DNA from: Acidobacteriota bacterium
Lineage (GTDB): Bacteria > Acidobacteriota > Terriglobia > Bryobacterales > Bryobacteraceae
DNA length: 38,150 bases
NCBI GenBank assembly: GCA_016213725.1
Contig: JACQZS010000067.1
Coordinates: forward strand, 1-38,150
Direction: 5' to 3'
Every line of letters starts with the position of its first letter. Position 1 is the stretch's first letter. The notes beneath the pieces were generated by a model. It worked only from the letters and a program-made list of their open reading frames with translations. It made no database searches and had not been told where the DNA came from. This document shows positions 15,840-23,693 of this stretch, in pieces. A program made the position numbers and the translations under genes.

Positions 15840-16219
15840 GCCTGGACGAAGGCGACGGCTTCGATCTCCACCCGCACGTCACGCGGCAGGCGAGCCGCTT
15901 CCACCGTGGCGCGCGCTGGCGGATTCACTGGAAAATAGCGCCCGTAGATCTCGTTGACCTTGGCGAAATCGCCCAGATCCTTCACGAAGATCGTCGTCTT
16001 CAGTACCGTCTCGAACGACGCGCCGGCGGCCTCCAGCACCGCCTTCAGATTTTCGAGCACGCGCACCGTCTGCGCTTCGATGCCGCCTTCCACCAACTGG
16101 CCCGTAGCCGGATCCAGCGGAATCTGGCCACTACAATAGACCAGGCCGTTCCAGCGCACAGCTTGCGAATAAGGGCCGATGGCGGCGGGTGCGGAGGGGG
16201 TAGAGATGATTTCTTTCAT
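15836..16219 (-). CDS. ridA: RidA family enamine/imine deaminase
   Basis: A 127-aa trimeric YjgF/YER057c/UK114 protein that hydrolyses reactive 2-aminoacrylate and other enamines made by PLP enzymes. Signatures in order: PAAIGPYSQAVRWNGLVYCSGQIPLDPATG, here seen as successive short blocks, then TTIFVKDLGDFAKVNEIYGR and the active-site NPPARATVEAARLP with the substrate-binding Arg. I chose MKEIIST at 16219; this start overlaps the upstream pyrD stop by 4 nt (ATGA) and gives the usual family length. It is the last gene of the four-gene minus-strand operon. Class: the archetypal RidA type, high confidence in family, moderate in exact substrate. Confidence 0.92.
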   Translation of the reverse strand: MKEIISTPSAPAAIGPYSQAVRWNGLVYCSGQIPLDPATGQLVEGGIEAQTVRVLENLKAVLEAAGASFETVLKTTIFVKDLGDFAKVNEIYGRYFPVNPPARATVEAARLPRDVRVEIEAVAFVQA

Positions 16220-17154
16220 GGCTTCTTCCATTCGATGGTTCCTACCAGTTGTCCGACGCCTGGAATTCGCTCCTGCTTCAGGAACGTATCCAGTTCGGCG
16301 GCGATTCTCAGCGGCGAGCGGGGATCCCAAAAAGTAGCGGTGCCCACTTCCACGGCCGTGGCGCCGGCGATTAGAAACTCGGCCGCATCTTCGCCGCTGG
16401 CGATGCCGCCGAGGCCCACCACGGGGATCTTCACTGCGCGGGCGGCCTCAAACACCATGCGCAGCGCGATGGGCTTGATGGCCGGTCCGGAAAGTCCTCC
16501 AAAGCCGGCGCCCAGCCGGGGCTTTCGCGTGTGCAGATCAATCGCCAGGGAGATGAACGTGTTCACCAGCGACACAGCGTCCGCGCCATTGTCCTGCGCT
16601 GCGACAGCCAGAGGAGCGATACTGCCGACGTTGGGCGAAAGCTTGACGATCACCGGGCGCCGGGCCACCGGGCGGACGGCCGAGACAAGTTGGCCGAGCA
16701 GTTGCGGATCGCTGGAAAAGAAGATGCCGCCGTGCTTCGTGTTCGGGCAGGAGACGTTCAGCTCATAGGCGGAGATGCCTTCATGGTCTTCGAGCACGCG
16801 CACCACTTCGACGTAATCTTCCAGGGCATAGCCGAAGACGTTGGCAAAGACCGGCGTGGAGTACCGGCGAAGTTCGGGCAGCTTTTCCCGGGCGAATGCC
16901 CTCACTCCGATGTTTTGCAGGCCGATGGAGTTCATCATGCCCGCTTCGGCCTCCCACACGCGCGGCGGGGGATTGCCGGCGATTGGATCGCGGGAGAGCC
17001 CCTTCACTACAATGCCGCCCATCTGATTGAGATCCACCAACGAAGCGAACTCGATGCCGTAGCCGAATGTGCCGGAGGCGGCCAGCACGGGGTTCTTCAG
17101 CGGAATGCCGCACAGGGAGGTGGCCAGACGGGAAGAGACGGGATCACCAGCCAT
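16216..17154 (-). CDS. pyrD: Dihydroorotate dehydrogenase, class 1B catalytic subunit
   Basis: A 312-aa FMN-dependent TIM-barrel enzyme that oxidises dihydroorotate to orotate in pyrimidine synthesis. The class 1 signature with catalytic Cys136 (ELNVSCPNTKHGG) separates it from the membrane class 2 enzyme, which uses Ser. Other conserved parts are NPVLAASGTFGYG, GLQNIG, VKLSPN, and the GLGGIASGEDAAEFLIAGA and GTATFWDP flavin-site blocks. Class 1B enzymes work with the electron-transfer subunit PyrK, which is not in this window. I chose ATG 17154; a longer open frame to 17235 would run into the upstream hydrolase gene. The gap to the hydrolase stop is 5 nt. Confidence 0.93.
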   Translation of the reverse strand: MAGDPVSSRLATSLCGIPLKNPVLAASGTFGYGIEFASLVDLNQMGGIVVKGLSRDPIAGNPPPRVWEAEAGMMNSIGLQNIGVRAFAREKLPELRRYSTPVFANVFGYALEDYVEVVRVLEDHEGISAYELNVSCPNTKHGGIFFSSDPQLLGQLVSAVRPVARRPVIVKLSPNVGSIAPLAVAAQDNGADAVSLVNTFISLAIDLHTRKPRLGAGFGGLSGPAIKPIALRMVFEAARAVKIPVVGLGGIASGEDAAEFLIAGATAVEVGTATFWDPRSPLRIAAELDTFLKQERIPGVGQLVGTIEWKKP

Positions 17155-17159
17155 CAGAA

Positions 17160-18155
17160 CTAGTGTACTGGACCGGGCTGGAGTAGATCCCGGATCTCGC
17201 GCACAATCACGTCGGGCCGGTCCAGTTGCACCCAATGACCGCTCTCCCCGGCAACCACATGTTTGCCGTGAGCGGAGAGCGCCGCCGTGCGGCGGTGAGC
17301 CTCGACAACAGCCTGAGGCGAGCGGGAGGCCGAGATTACCACCAAGGGGATTTCGCGCAGCCCTGTCTCTTCAATGGGCAGCGCGCAGTGGGCCGGCAGA
17401 CGTTCCAGGTACTCGGCGAGCGTGCGGAAGCTGCGCGGCAGGCACCAGTGCGCGCGCACCGCCGGCCAGATCTCCGGCGGCAGTTTCCTGATTTCACCGA
17501 CGAGGCGGTCCGGCACCACGCTACCTTTGCCGCTGGAGACCTTGGCCAGTAGTTTCGGCAGCGCCTTGGAGCCGGAAAGCAGCAGATCCAGACCAAGGCG
17601 CACTACACCCAGCCTGGCCAGAAGTGCCCCGCGGCGGGAGAGCATCACGCCCTTCCCCAACCGCCAACGCTGCTCGTCGTTCAACGGATACCACTCGATT
17701 GGTTCCAGCGGGTCGATCAGGACCAGGGCCTTCACATACTGGGGATGAGCGGCGGCGAAGTGGCGCAGGAGCAGGCCGCCGAAAGAATGGCCGGCCAGAA
17801 CGAAAGGGCCGGGGGAGCGGCTGGCGTCCAGCGCGCGCCGCAGTTCCTCCACCAGGTTGGCCATCGTGCGCGCGGTAGCGCCGCCCGCGCTCCAGCCGAA
17901 GCCGGCACGGTCGTAGGCCATTACGGCGGTATCCCGCGACAGCGGCTCCTGCACCAGGCGCCAGCTCAGGCTGGAAGCGGCGATGCCCGCCTCCAGCACC
18001 ACAGCGGGCGCGCCGCTGCCGGCTTCAAGCAGGTGCAGTCCGTCCGCGATGCGTCCGGGAGGTGGAAAGCGCTTCCCGTCGCGCCGCTCTTCCAGCCATT
18101 GATACACCACGCCCGCCAGGGGAATGGCGAGCAGCGCCAGCGCCAGCCACCACAC
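17160..18155 (-). CDS. Alpha/beta hydrolase with N-terminal membrane anchor
   Basis: A 331-aa alpha/beta-hydrolase with a hydrophobic N-terminus (WWLALALLAIPLAGVVYQWL), probably an uncleaved membrane anchor. The nucleophile elbow GHSFGG has Ser124, the late catalytic His is near His307 (GESGHWVQLDRP), and the oxyanion-side block is YDRAGFGWS. The usual acid after strand 7 is not evident (VVISASRSP), so the Asp in LVLIDPLEP after strand 6 is the likely alternative. Esterase or lipase-like activity is inferred from the fold; the substrate is unknown. It sits 5 nt from the upstream DUF4380-like gene and 5 nt from pyrD, a tight operon with no obvious pathway link. Confidence 0.85.
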   Translation of the reverse strand: MWWLALALLAIPLAGVVYQWLEERRDGKRFPPPGRIADGLHLLEAGSGAPAVVLEAGIAASSLSWRLVQEPLSRDTAVMAYDRAGFGWSAGGATARTMANLVEELRRALDASRSPGPFVLAGHSFGGLLLRHFAAAHPQYVKALVLIDPLEPIEWYPLNDEQRWRLGKGVMLSRRGALLARLGVVRLGLDLLLSGSKALPKLLAKVSSGKGSVVPDRLVGEIRKLPPEIWPAVRAHWCLPRSFRTLAEYLERLPAHCALPIEETGLREIPLVVISASRSPQAVVEAHRRTAALSAHGKHVVAGESGHWVQLDRPDVIVREIRDLLQPGPVH

Positions 18156-18160
18156 GGCGT

Positions 18161-19126
18161 TTATTTCGCCGACAGCACTGGAAGCAGCACGCGGTCGAGT
18201 TCAGCGTCTGTCCAGGCGGTAGGTTTGGCGTTCCGGTGCAGGCTCCAGCGCTCCACATGCTCCAGCGTGGCGCCGGAAGCGATCTTGCTCAGTGGGCCCA
18301 TCGTCTCGATCTCGAGGAATTGCGCGTTGGTGAAGGTCTCGTAGGAGCTACCGAAGTCGGGGTAGGTCTTGGCGGGATCGGCGTCGTACTTCTTCACGAA
18401 GAGGTCGCCGTTGAGGAAGTAGGCGCCGAAGGTCTTCGGGTTAAAATGGCCGATCTTGGTGGGTGTATTGTTGTTCGGATCCTGCCGCAGGACAAAGTAC
18501 TTTTTCAGCCAGGTCCAGCGCGGATCGGTGAGGTCGGAAAAGGCCCACATCACCAGCGGATTGGTGGGCTGAAGCACTTCCGGGTGCGTTCCACGCGGCG
18601 GAAAGCCCGAGACGCCATGGCCGCCCGGGGCCATCATTGTCAGCGCCCAGGCTGCATACTCCAGCGGCATGTTGGTGCGGTTTGTCAGCCTGTGGATGAC
18701 AGTCACGCCCGTTCCGGCAGGGGCCAGACGGACTTCGATCTGCTTCTCGATGCCGGTTTCTTTCTCCACGGGTTGAGTGGCGATGAGGACGCCGTCCTGA
18801 ATCTTCACGGCAATCGGGGAGTTGTCCGGCGGGTAGGTGTACTTGATGTCCTCCGGTCCCACCCAGATGCGGTGGCCCCCCCGCAGGATCCATTCCGGCT
18901 GGCCCGTCTTGCCGGCCGTCTCCTTCTGTACCCAGAAGAAGTTCTGCCCTCCCACGAAGCCATAGGACATCACGCGCGGACCTACGTCGGAGGTGACGAT
19001 CAGCTCCACTTCCCCATTCGAAATCCTGTAACAATTCGGCCAACCCTGCCAGGCGACCTTTTCGATTTTCACTGCAGCTTGAACTGACATGGCGAGAAAT
19101 ACGGCGGCAAGTGCTATGCGGCGCAT
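18161..19126 (-). CDS. DUF4380-like secreted protein
   Basis: A 321-aa exported protein with signal peptide 1-17 (MRRIALAAVFLAMSVQA). The mature part begins NCYRISNGEVELIVTSDVGPRVMSYGF, and has GGHRIWVGPED and GATLEHVERWSL. This layout, a beta-sandwich with an early 'GPR..' and a later 'GGHRLW..PE' block, is that of the galactose-mutarotase-like DUF4380 proteins common in Acidobacteria and Planctomycetes. A carbohydrate-binding or epimerase-like role is inferred, not shown. It is the first gene of the minus-strand operon and is divergent from the histidine kinase gene. Confidence 0.75.
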   Translation of the reverse strand: MRRIALAAVFLAMSVQAAVKIEKVAWQGWPNCYRISNGEVELIVTSDVGPRVMSYGFVGGQNFFWVQKETAGKTGQPEWILRGGHRIWVGPEDIKYTYPPDNSPIAVKIQDGVLIATQPVEKETGIEKQIEVRLAPAGTGVTVIHRLTNRTNMPLEYAAWALTMMAPGGHGVSGFPPRGTHPEVLQPTNPLVMWAFSDLTDPRWTWLKKYFVLRQDPNNNTPTKIGHFNPKTFGAYFLNGDLFVKKYDADPAKTYPDFGSSYETFTNAQFLEIETMGPLSKIASGATLEHVERWSLHRNAKPTAWTDAELDRVLLPVLSAK

Positions 19127-19201
19127 CGTGAGTCATTGTTTCGCGGAATCGGGATGGGCGTCAAGGCGCATGGCGACTGCACGTCAGGTTTCTGATCGGT
19201 G

Positions 19202-19227
19202 AAACACCTTAGGCCGAATAGGTGTTT
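19202..19227. repeat. Inverted repeat in the DUF4380/kinase divergent region
   Basis: AAACACCT (19202-19209) and AGGTGTTT (19220-19227) form a perfect 8-bp inverted repeat with a 10-nt centre. It lies 76 nt before the start of the DUF4380-like gene and about 57 nt before the kinase ATG. The length and AT/GC pattern suit a dimeric regulator's operator; a terminator is possible because a fourth T follows, but the stem is AT-rich. Confidence 0.6.
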
Positions 19228-19283
19228 TCCCGATGATGCTCCCCCGTGGCTATGCCGATGGACAGCCAGGAGTCCCAGAATCG

Positions 19284-20957
19284 ATGAAGCCTCCTGGCCC
19301 GAATTCGATCGCAACCAAGCTGTCCATGCTGGCCGCGTTGCTTACCTCCTGGTTTGTGGTTGTGGTGTTGGCCTACGACATCACCGTCAGCCGGAGGATG
19401 CCTGCAGGTAAGGCGGTGCTCCTGGTAGTGTCCCTGGGCATGATCGTCGCGTTTATGTGGCGCATCAGTTGCCGCTGGTTGATTCAGCCTTTGCGGAAGC
19501 TCGAGCATGCCATTCGGGATGTCTGCGAAGGCCGTCTGCACCATGTCGAATTGGATGACACCGGAGACGAGGTGGAATCCCTGGGCCGCAGCTTCAACCA
19601 GATGACTGAAGTGCTGCGGGCCACGCATGAGCAGGTCCGGACTCATCAGCAAGAAATGGAAGAGAAGATCCGGGAACGGACCGATGAGTTGGAGAGGGCG
19701 CTTCAAAAAGTGCTGGAAGCGAGCGCCGCCAAGAGTGAGTTTCTGGCGAACATGTCGCACGAGTTGCGGACGCCAATGAGTGGAGTAATCGGAATGCTGG
19801 AATTAGCCCTCGACAGCCCTTTGGGTGCCGAACAGAAAGAACAACTGACAGCCGCGCACAATTGCGCCCGCTCACTTCTGTCGCTGCTGAACGATCTGCT
19901 GGATTTGTCGAAGATCGAAGCCGGCCAGGTGATTCTCGAGAAGGTCCCCGTCGAGCCGCGGGCTCTGGTGGCGGATTGCGTCAGGAATTACGGCGCCAAG
20001 GCCCGGAGCAAGGGCCTGTCGCTCACCTGGGCAGTCGGCATGCAGGTCCCCCGGGTTCTGGTCGGTGATCCGCTCAGGCTGCGGCAGATTCTGTGCAATC
20101 TGCTCAGCAATGCTGTGAAATCCACTTCCATGGGTTCGGTCAGAGTGGAGGTGGAGGTTGCCGAGGGGGCCGCATCCGAAGAAGTCCCGGCGGTCGGTTC
20201 CATTGTTCACCTGCGACTGAGCGTCGCCGAAAGAGGATCCGGCCTTGAGCCGGAGAGACAGTCCGCTGTTTCCGGCCAGTTTCTCCAGGCGGAAGGATTC
20301 AACAGCCGGCAACACGGAGGCGCCAGTCTAGGCATAGCTATCGTCAAGCGATTGGCTGAGATCCATGGCGGATTTGTGGAATTGGAGGGCGAGCCGGGGA
20401 AGGGCAGCCGATTCAACGTGACTCTGCCGCTGTCGGTTGCCGCCATCCCGGTGAGTGGTCAGGATTCGGGCCTGCTCGCCAAGACGGCCGGCGAAGTGGA
20501 CCATTCGTCCGGTCCCATCCTTCTGGTGGAAGACAATCTAATCAATCAGAAGGTGGTCACCTGCCTGCTCCGCAAGAAGGGTTACCTGGTAGACACCGCC
20601 AACAACGGCCAGGAGGCCTTGGATCTACTCGCCCGCCAGCGCTACCAACTGGTCCTGATGGATGTCCAGATGCCTGTGCTTGACGGGCTCCAGGCGACTC
20701 ACCGTATCCGCGCCAACCCCTCATGGGTGGGCCTGCCCATTGTGGCCATGACCGCCCATGCCATGAACGGCGATCGCGAACGCTGCCTGGAAGCGGGCAT
20801 GAACGAGTATCTTGCCAAACCAGTGGATCACAAGCATTTGCTGGCTATCGTGGAACGCTACCTCTCGCAGGGCAACCCAGACGGACAGCCGGGCCTGGCC
20901 ATGCTGGATGTCGAACTGAACCGTCTGCGAAGCGAAGATCTGGAGCGCAAGGCCTAG
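19284..20957 (+). CDS. Hybrid sensor histidine kinase/response regulator
   Basis: A 557-aa inner-membrane kinase. In order: helices 13-31 and 43-59 with almost no periplasmic loop, HAMP (about 60-115), coiled coil (112-150), HisKA with His159 (FLANMSHELRTPMSGVIG), HATPase (Asn276 in ILCNLLSNAV), receiver (about 411-530) with phosphoacceptor Asp460 (LVLMDVQMP) and Lys in YLAKPVD. The ATP-lid G1 box reads VAERGSGL, so the usual Asp of DxGxG is Glu; the G2 box is GGASLGIAI. ATG 19284 is preceded by AGGAG 11 nt upstream; an earlier ATG at 19233 is possible. No partner regulator is adjacent. The loop is too short for a classic ligand sensor, suggesting membrane or cytoplasmic sensing. Confidence 0.93.
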   Translation: MKPPGPNSIATKLSMLAALLTSWFVVVVLAYDITVSRRMPAGKAVLLVVSLGMIVAFMWRISCRWLIQPLRKLEHAIRDVCEGRLHHVELDDTGDEVESLGRSFNQMTEVLRATHEQVRTHQQEMEEKIRERTDELERALQKVLEASAAKSEFLANMSHELRTPMSGVIGMLELALDSPLGAEQKEQLTAAHNCARSLLSLLNDLLDLSKIEAGQVILEKVPVEPRALVADCVRNYGAKARSKGLSLTWAVGMQVPRVLVGDPLRLRQILCNLLSNAVKSTSMGSVRVEVEVAEGAASEEVPAVGSIVHLRLSVAERGSGLEPERQSAVSGQFLQAEGFNSRQHGGASLGIAIVKRLAEIHGGFVELEGEPGKGSRFNVTLPLSVAAIPVSGQDSGLLAKTAGEVDHSSGPILLVEDNLINQKVVTCLLRKKGYLVDTANNGQEALDLLARQRYQLVLMDVQMPVLDGLQATHRIRANPSWVGLPIVAMTAHAMNGDRERCLEAGMNEYLAKPVDHKHLLAIVERYLSQGNPDGQPGLAMLDVELNRLRSEDLERKA

Positions 20958-22354
20958 GCGAATTGCTCAGCCAGCCGGCATACGGCAGCCCAACTCCGGA
21001 AGACGTCTTCCCGCTGGGTGCCAAGATTGCCGATGGCGATACGCAGAACATACTTGCCGTCCAGCACATTGCCGGACAGGAATGCCTCGCCGGATGCGTT
21101 CACCGCTTCCAACAGTGCCTTGCTCGCCTCGTCGCCCGCCTTCAGCCGGAAGCAGACCAGGGACATCGGCACGGGGGCGGCCACCTCGAAAAGCGGATGC
21201 GCCCGCACCTCCTGCTCCAGTTCCCTGGCCCAGCGGATGTGATCGCGAATGATTGTGCAGACCTTCTCATAACCGAAACTGCGCATCACAAACCAGAGCT
21301 TCAGCGCCCGGAAGCGGCTACCTAGCGGAATACGGTAGTCCATGAGGTTCACGGCACGCGGGTTCTCCTGCGACGCCAGGTAGGGCGGCACAAGGGAATA
21401 CGCCTTCTTGAGCATGTCCGGGCGGCTGCAGAAGAAGGCGCTGAGGTCGATCGGCGTGAAGAGCCACTTGTGCGGGTTCACCACCAGGGAATGGGCCCGG
21501 TCCGCACCCTCCAGCATCCAGCGGTTCTCCGGCAGCATCGCCGCCACACCGCCGTAGGATGCATCCACATGGTGCCAGAGCCCTTCGGCTTCCGCGATCT
21601 GCTGGATCTCCGCAATCGGATCGACGCTGGTGACAGAGGTGGTGCCGGCCGTCGAGACAACGCAGAAAGGCCGCAATCCGGCCGCCTTGTCCGCAGCGAT
21701 CGACGCCTGCAGCAGGCCGGGCCTCATGCGGTACTCGCTGTCCACGCCGATCTTGCGGATGTACTTACGGCCTAATCCCAGACTCAGTCCGCCCTTCTCC
21801 ACCGAAGAGTGGGCGTGTTCGGAGGTGTAGAGCACCAGCCCCGGCGCAGAGCCGTCTTCGCGCAGAGCTTCATCCGCCATGGCCCGCGCGGCCCCAATGG
21901 CATGCAGCGTGGAAACGGACGCCGTATCGTGGATGATGCCGAAGAACGTCTCCGGCAGGCCCAGCCATTGCCGCAGCCAGTTCATCACCACCTGCTCGAG
22001 TTCCACCGCCGCCGGGCAGGACTTCCACAGCATGCCGTTGACGTTCAGCGCCGCGGCCAGCATCTCGCCCAGAATCCCAGCCCCGGAGGCGCTTACGGAG
22101 AAGTAGCCGTGAAACCGCGGATGATTCCAGTGGTTCAGAGCCGGCACCACCAGCCGCTCGAAGTCGCGGAGAATCTCGTCCATCGGCTCACCTTGGATAG
22201 GTGCTGAGGCCGGCAACGCATCAACCAGGTCACCCGGCTGCATTCTGGGCACAACCGGGTAGTTGCCGGTTTCATCCAGGTAGCGCGCAATCCAGTCCAC
22301 TACCTCATAGCCGTACTTCTTGAATTCTTCAGGGGAAAGATCGTGTGGGCGCAA
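20954..22354 (-). CDS. PLP-dependent aromatic/other amino-acid decarboxylase (group II)
   Basis: A 466-aa group II decarboxylase (DOPA/tryptophan/tyrosine-decarboxylase type). Visible residues are Lys296 (VNPHKWLF), Asp264 (HVDASYGG), His182 (SEHAHSSVEKGG) and the catalytic-loop Tyr in SLVPPYLASQ. A Tyr here, rather than Phe, predicts decarboxylation and not aldehyde synthesis. The substrate is probably an aromatic amino acid, judged by family; not determined here. It has an unusual TTG start (22354) backed by GGAG 9 nt upstream; no better start exists. The stop shares CTAG with the stop of the kinase gene. A -10-like TATAAC on the minus strand lies about 30 nt upstream. Confidence 0.9.
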   Translation of the reverse strand: MRPHDLSPEEFKKYGYEVVDWIARYLDETGNYPVVPRMQPGDLVDALPASAPIQGEPMDEILRDFERLVVPALNHWNHPRFHGYFSVSASGAGILGEMLAAALNVNGMLWKSCPAAVELEQVVMNWLRQWLGLPETFFGIIHDTASVSTLHAIGAARAMADEALREDGSAPGLVLYTSEHAHSSVEKGGLSLGLGRKYIRKIGVDSEYRMRPGLLQASIAADKAAGLRPFCVVSTAGTTSVTSVDPIAEIQQIAEAEGLWHHVDASYGGVAAMLPENRWMLEGADRAHSLVVNPHKWLFTPIDLSAFFCSRPDMLKKAYSLVPPYLASQENPRAVNLMDYRIPLGSRFRALKLWFVMRSFGYEKVCTIIRDHIRWARELEQEVRAHPLFEVAAPVPMSLVCFRLKAGDEASKALLEAVNASGEAFLSGNVLDGKYVLRIAIGNLGTQREDVFRSWAAVCRLAEQFA

Positions 22355-22383
22355 AGCGAGTTACTCCAAGGTTCCTGCTTCCG

Positions 22384-22393
22384 GTTATACAAT
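22384..22393. promoter_or_regulatory. Possible shared bidirectional -10 region
   Basis: GTTATACAAT reads TACAAT (22388-22393, 5/6) on the plus strand toward the Gfo/Idh/MocA gene, and TATAAC (22389-22384, 5/6) on the minus strand toward the decarboxylase. The predicted leaders are about 20 and 23 nt and contain the respective ribosome sites (GAGG and GGAG). No good -35 is seen on either side. Confidence 0.4.
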
Positions 22394-22419
22394 GATGGGC
22401 GGCTGAGGTGCCGAACCAA

Positions 22420-23682
22420 ATGGAAAACAATAATCTGATGAGATCACGCCGGTCGTTCCTGACAGGACCGGCGGCCGCGGGCGCGGCCTTTACGATTGTG
22501 CGGCCGGAACTGGTGCGCGGCTGGGCGCCGTCGACGCTGAAGGTTGGCTTGGTTGGCTGCGGCGGGCGCGGCACTCAGGCCGTTGAAAACGCCATGGCCG
22601 GGGACCCCGCGGTCGAGCTCGTAGCCATGGCCGATGCCTTCGAAGACAAGCTCGAAGGCAGCCTGAAGCGGCTCCGGGGTCTGCCCATTCAGAACCGCAT
22701 CAAGGTGGAGCCCGACAAGCGCTTCGTCGGCTTCGACGCCTTCCAGAAGCTCCTCAAGACGGATATCGATGTTGTCTTCCTGGCCACGCCCCCCGGCTGG
22801 CGCCCGCTGCACTTTGAAGCCGCCATCGAAGCCAACAAGCACGTTTTCTGCGAAAAGCCCTTCGGCGTGGATGCCACCGGTGTCCGCAAGATGATGGCTG
22901 CCGGCAAGAAGGCCGGTGAGAAGAAGCTCACGGTGGTCAGCGGCGCCCAACGCCGCAGCGATCCCTTCTATCTCGAAACGGTGGACGCCTTGAAGAACGG
23001 TAAGTTGGGAGACATCACTGCCCTCTACGCTTACTGGGTGGGCGGCCCCGTCATCCAGCAGCGCAATGGCCGTAACCCCAAATGGGGCGACTTCGAATGG
23101 CAGCTTCGTAACTGGTATTCGAACCTGTGGATCTGCGGCGACCAGATCGTCGAGCAGCACCTGCACAACATCGACGTTTGCTGCTGGATCATGGGCGGCC
23201 CTCCGTCCAGTGTCGTGGCCAGTGGCGGCGCAGCCTGGCGTCCCAAGAGCGATCCCATCTACGGCAATATTTACGACCACATCTCCTCCGACTATGAATT
23301 CCCCAACGGTGTGAGAATGTCCTCCTATTGCCGCCAATACCCCAGCGGCGCTTATCAACAGGTGAATGAGATCGTCGCCGGCTCCAAGGGGCGCATGACC
23401 CTCAATCAGACCCGCGGCGGTCCGGGCTACGTCAACGAGCACACCAAGCTCTACAAGTCCATCCGTGGCGACGGTCCGTACATCAACGAGACGCAGGCAG
23501 TCGCCGAGTCTACGCTCACCTGCATCATGGGCCGCGAGAGCGCCTACTCCGGCCTGAAGATCACTTGGGACATGATTATGAACTCCCAGCAGGATCTGAT
23601 GCCGAAGCAGGAATCCTGGAAGTACGACGGCAAGAACGAAGAGACGCCCTTCCCGGTGCCGGGCAAGTACAAGTTCGTCTAG
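22420..23682 (+). CDS. Gfo/Idh/MocA family oxidoreductase with twin-arginine leader
   Basis: A 420-aa NAD(P)-binding sugar oxidoreductase. The N-terminus MRSRRSFLTG with a mild hydrophobic run is a twin-arginine leader. A Rossmann motif GLVGCGGRG follows near 43-51, the catalytic EKP triad is at 145-147 (VFCEKPFGV), and an EQHLHNIDVCCWIMG block carries the active-site His. Family members oxidise or reduce sugars, inositols or their derivatives; those with Tat leaders often keep a tightly bound cofactor in the periplasm. I chose ATG 22420, 11 nt after GAGG. The ADP-ribosylglycohydrolase begins 12 nt downstream, so they are probably one transcript. Confidence 0.92.
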   Translation: MENNNLMRSRRSFLTGPAAAGAAFTIVRPELVRGWAPSTLKVGLVGCGGRGTQAVENAMAGDPAVELVAMADAFEDKLEGSLKRLRGLPIQNRIKVEPDKRFVGFDAFQKLLKTDIDVVFLATPPGWRPLHFEAAIEANKHVFCEKPFGVDATGVRKMMAAGKKAGEKKLTVVSGAQRRSDPFYLETVDALKNGKLGDITALYAYWVGGPVIQQRNGRNPKWGDFEWQLRNWYSNLWICGDQIVEQHLHNIDVCCWIMGGPPSSVVASGGAAWRPKSDPIYGNIYDHISSDYEFPNGVRMSSYCRQYPSGAYQQVNEIVAGSKGRMTLNQTRGGPGYVNEHTKLYKSIRGDGPYINETQAVAESTLTCIMGRESAYSGLKITWDMIMNSQQDLMPKQESWKYDGKNEETPFPVPGKYKFV

Positions 23683-23693
23683 CAGGCCGCGAA

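Noticed and set aside
19202-19227. A dif (XerCD) site near the GC-skew crossover
   Set aside because: The inverted repeat has no XerC/XerD arm pattern (such as the TTATGTTAA-type core), and no other window stretch fits by eye.
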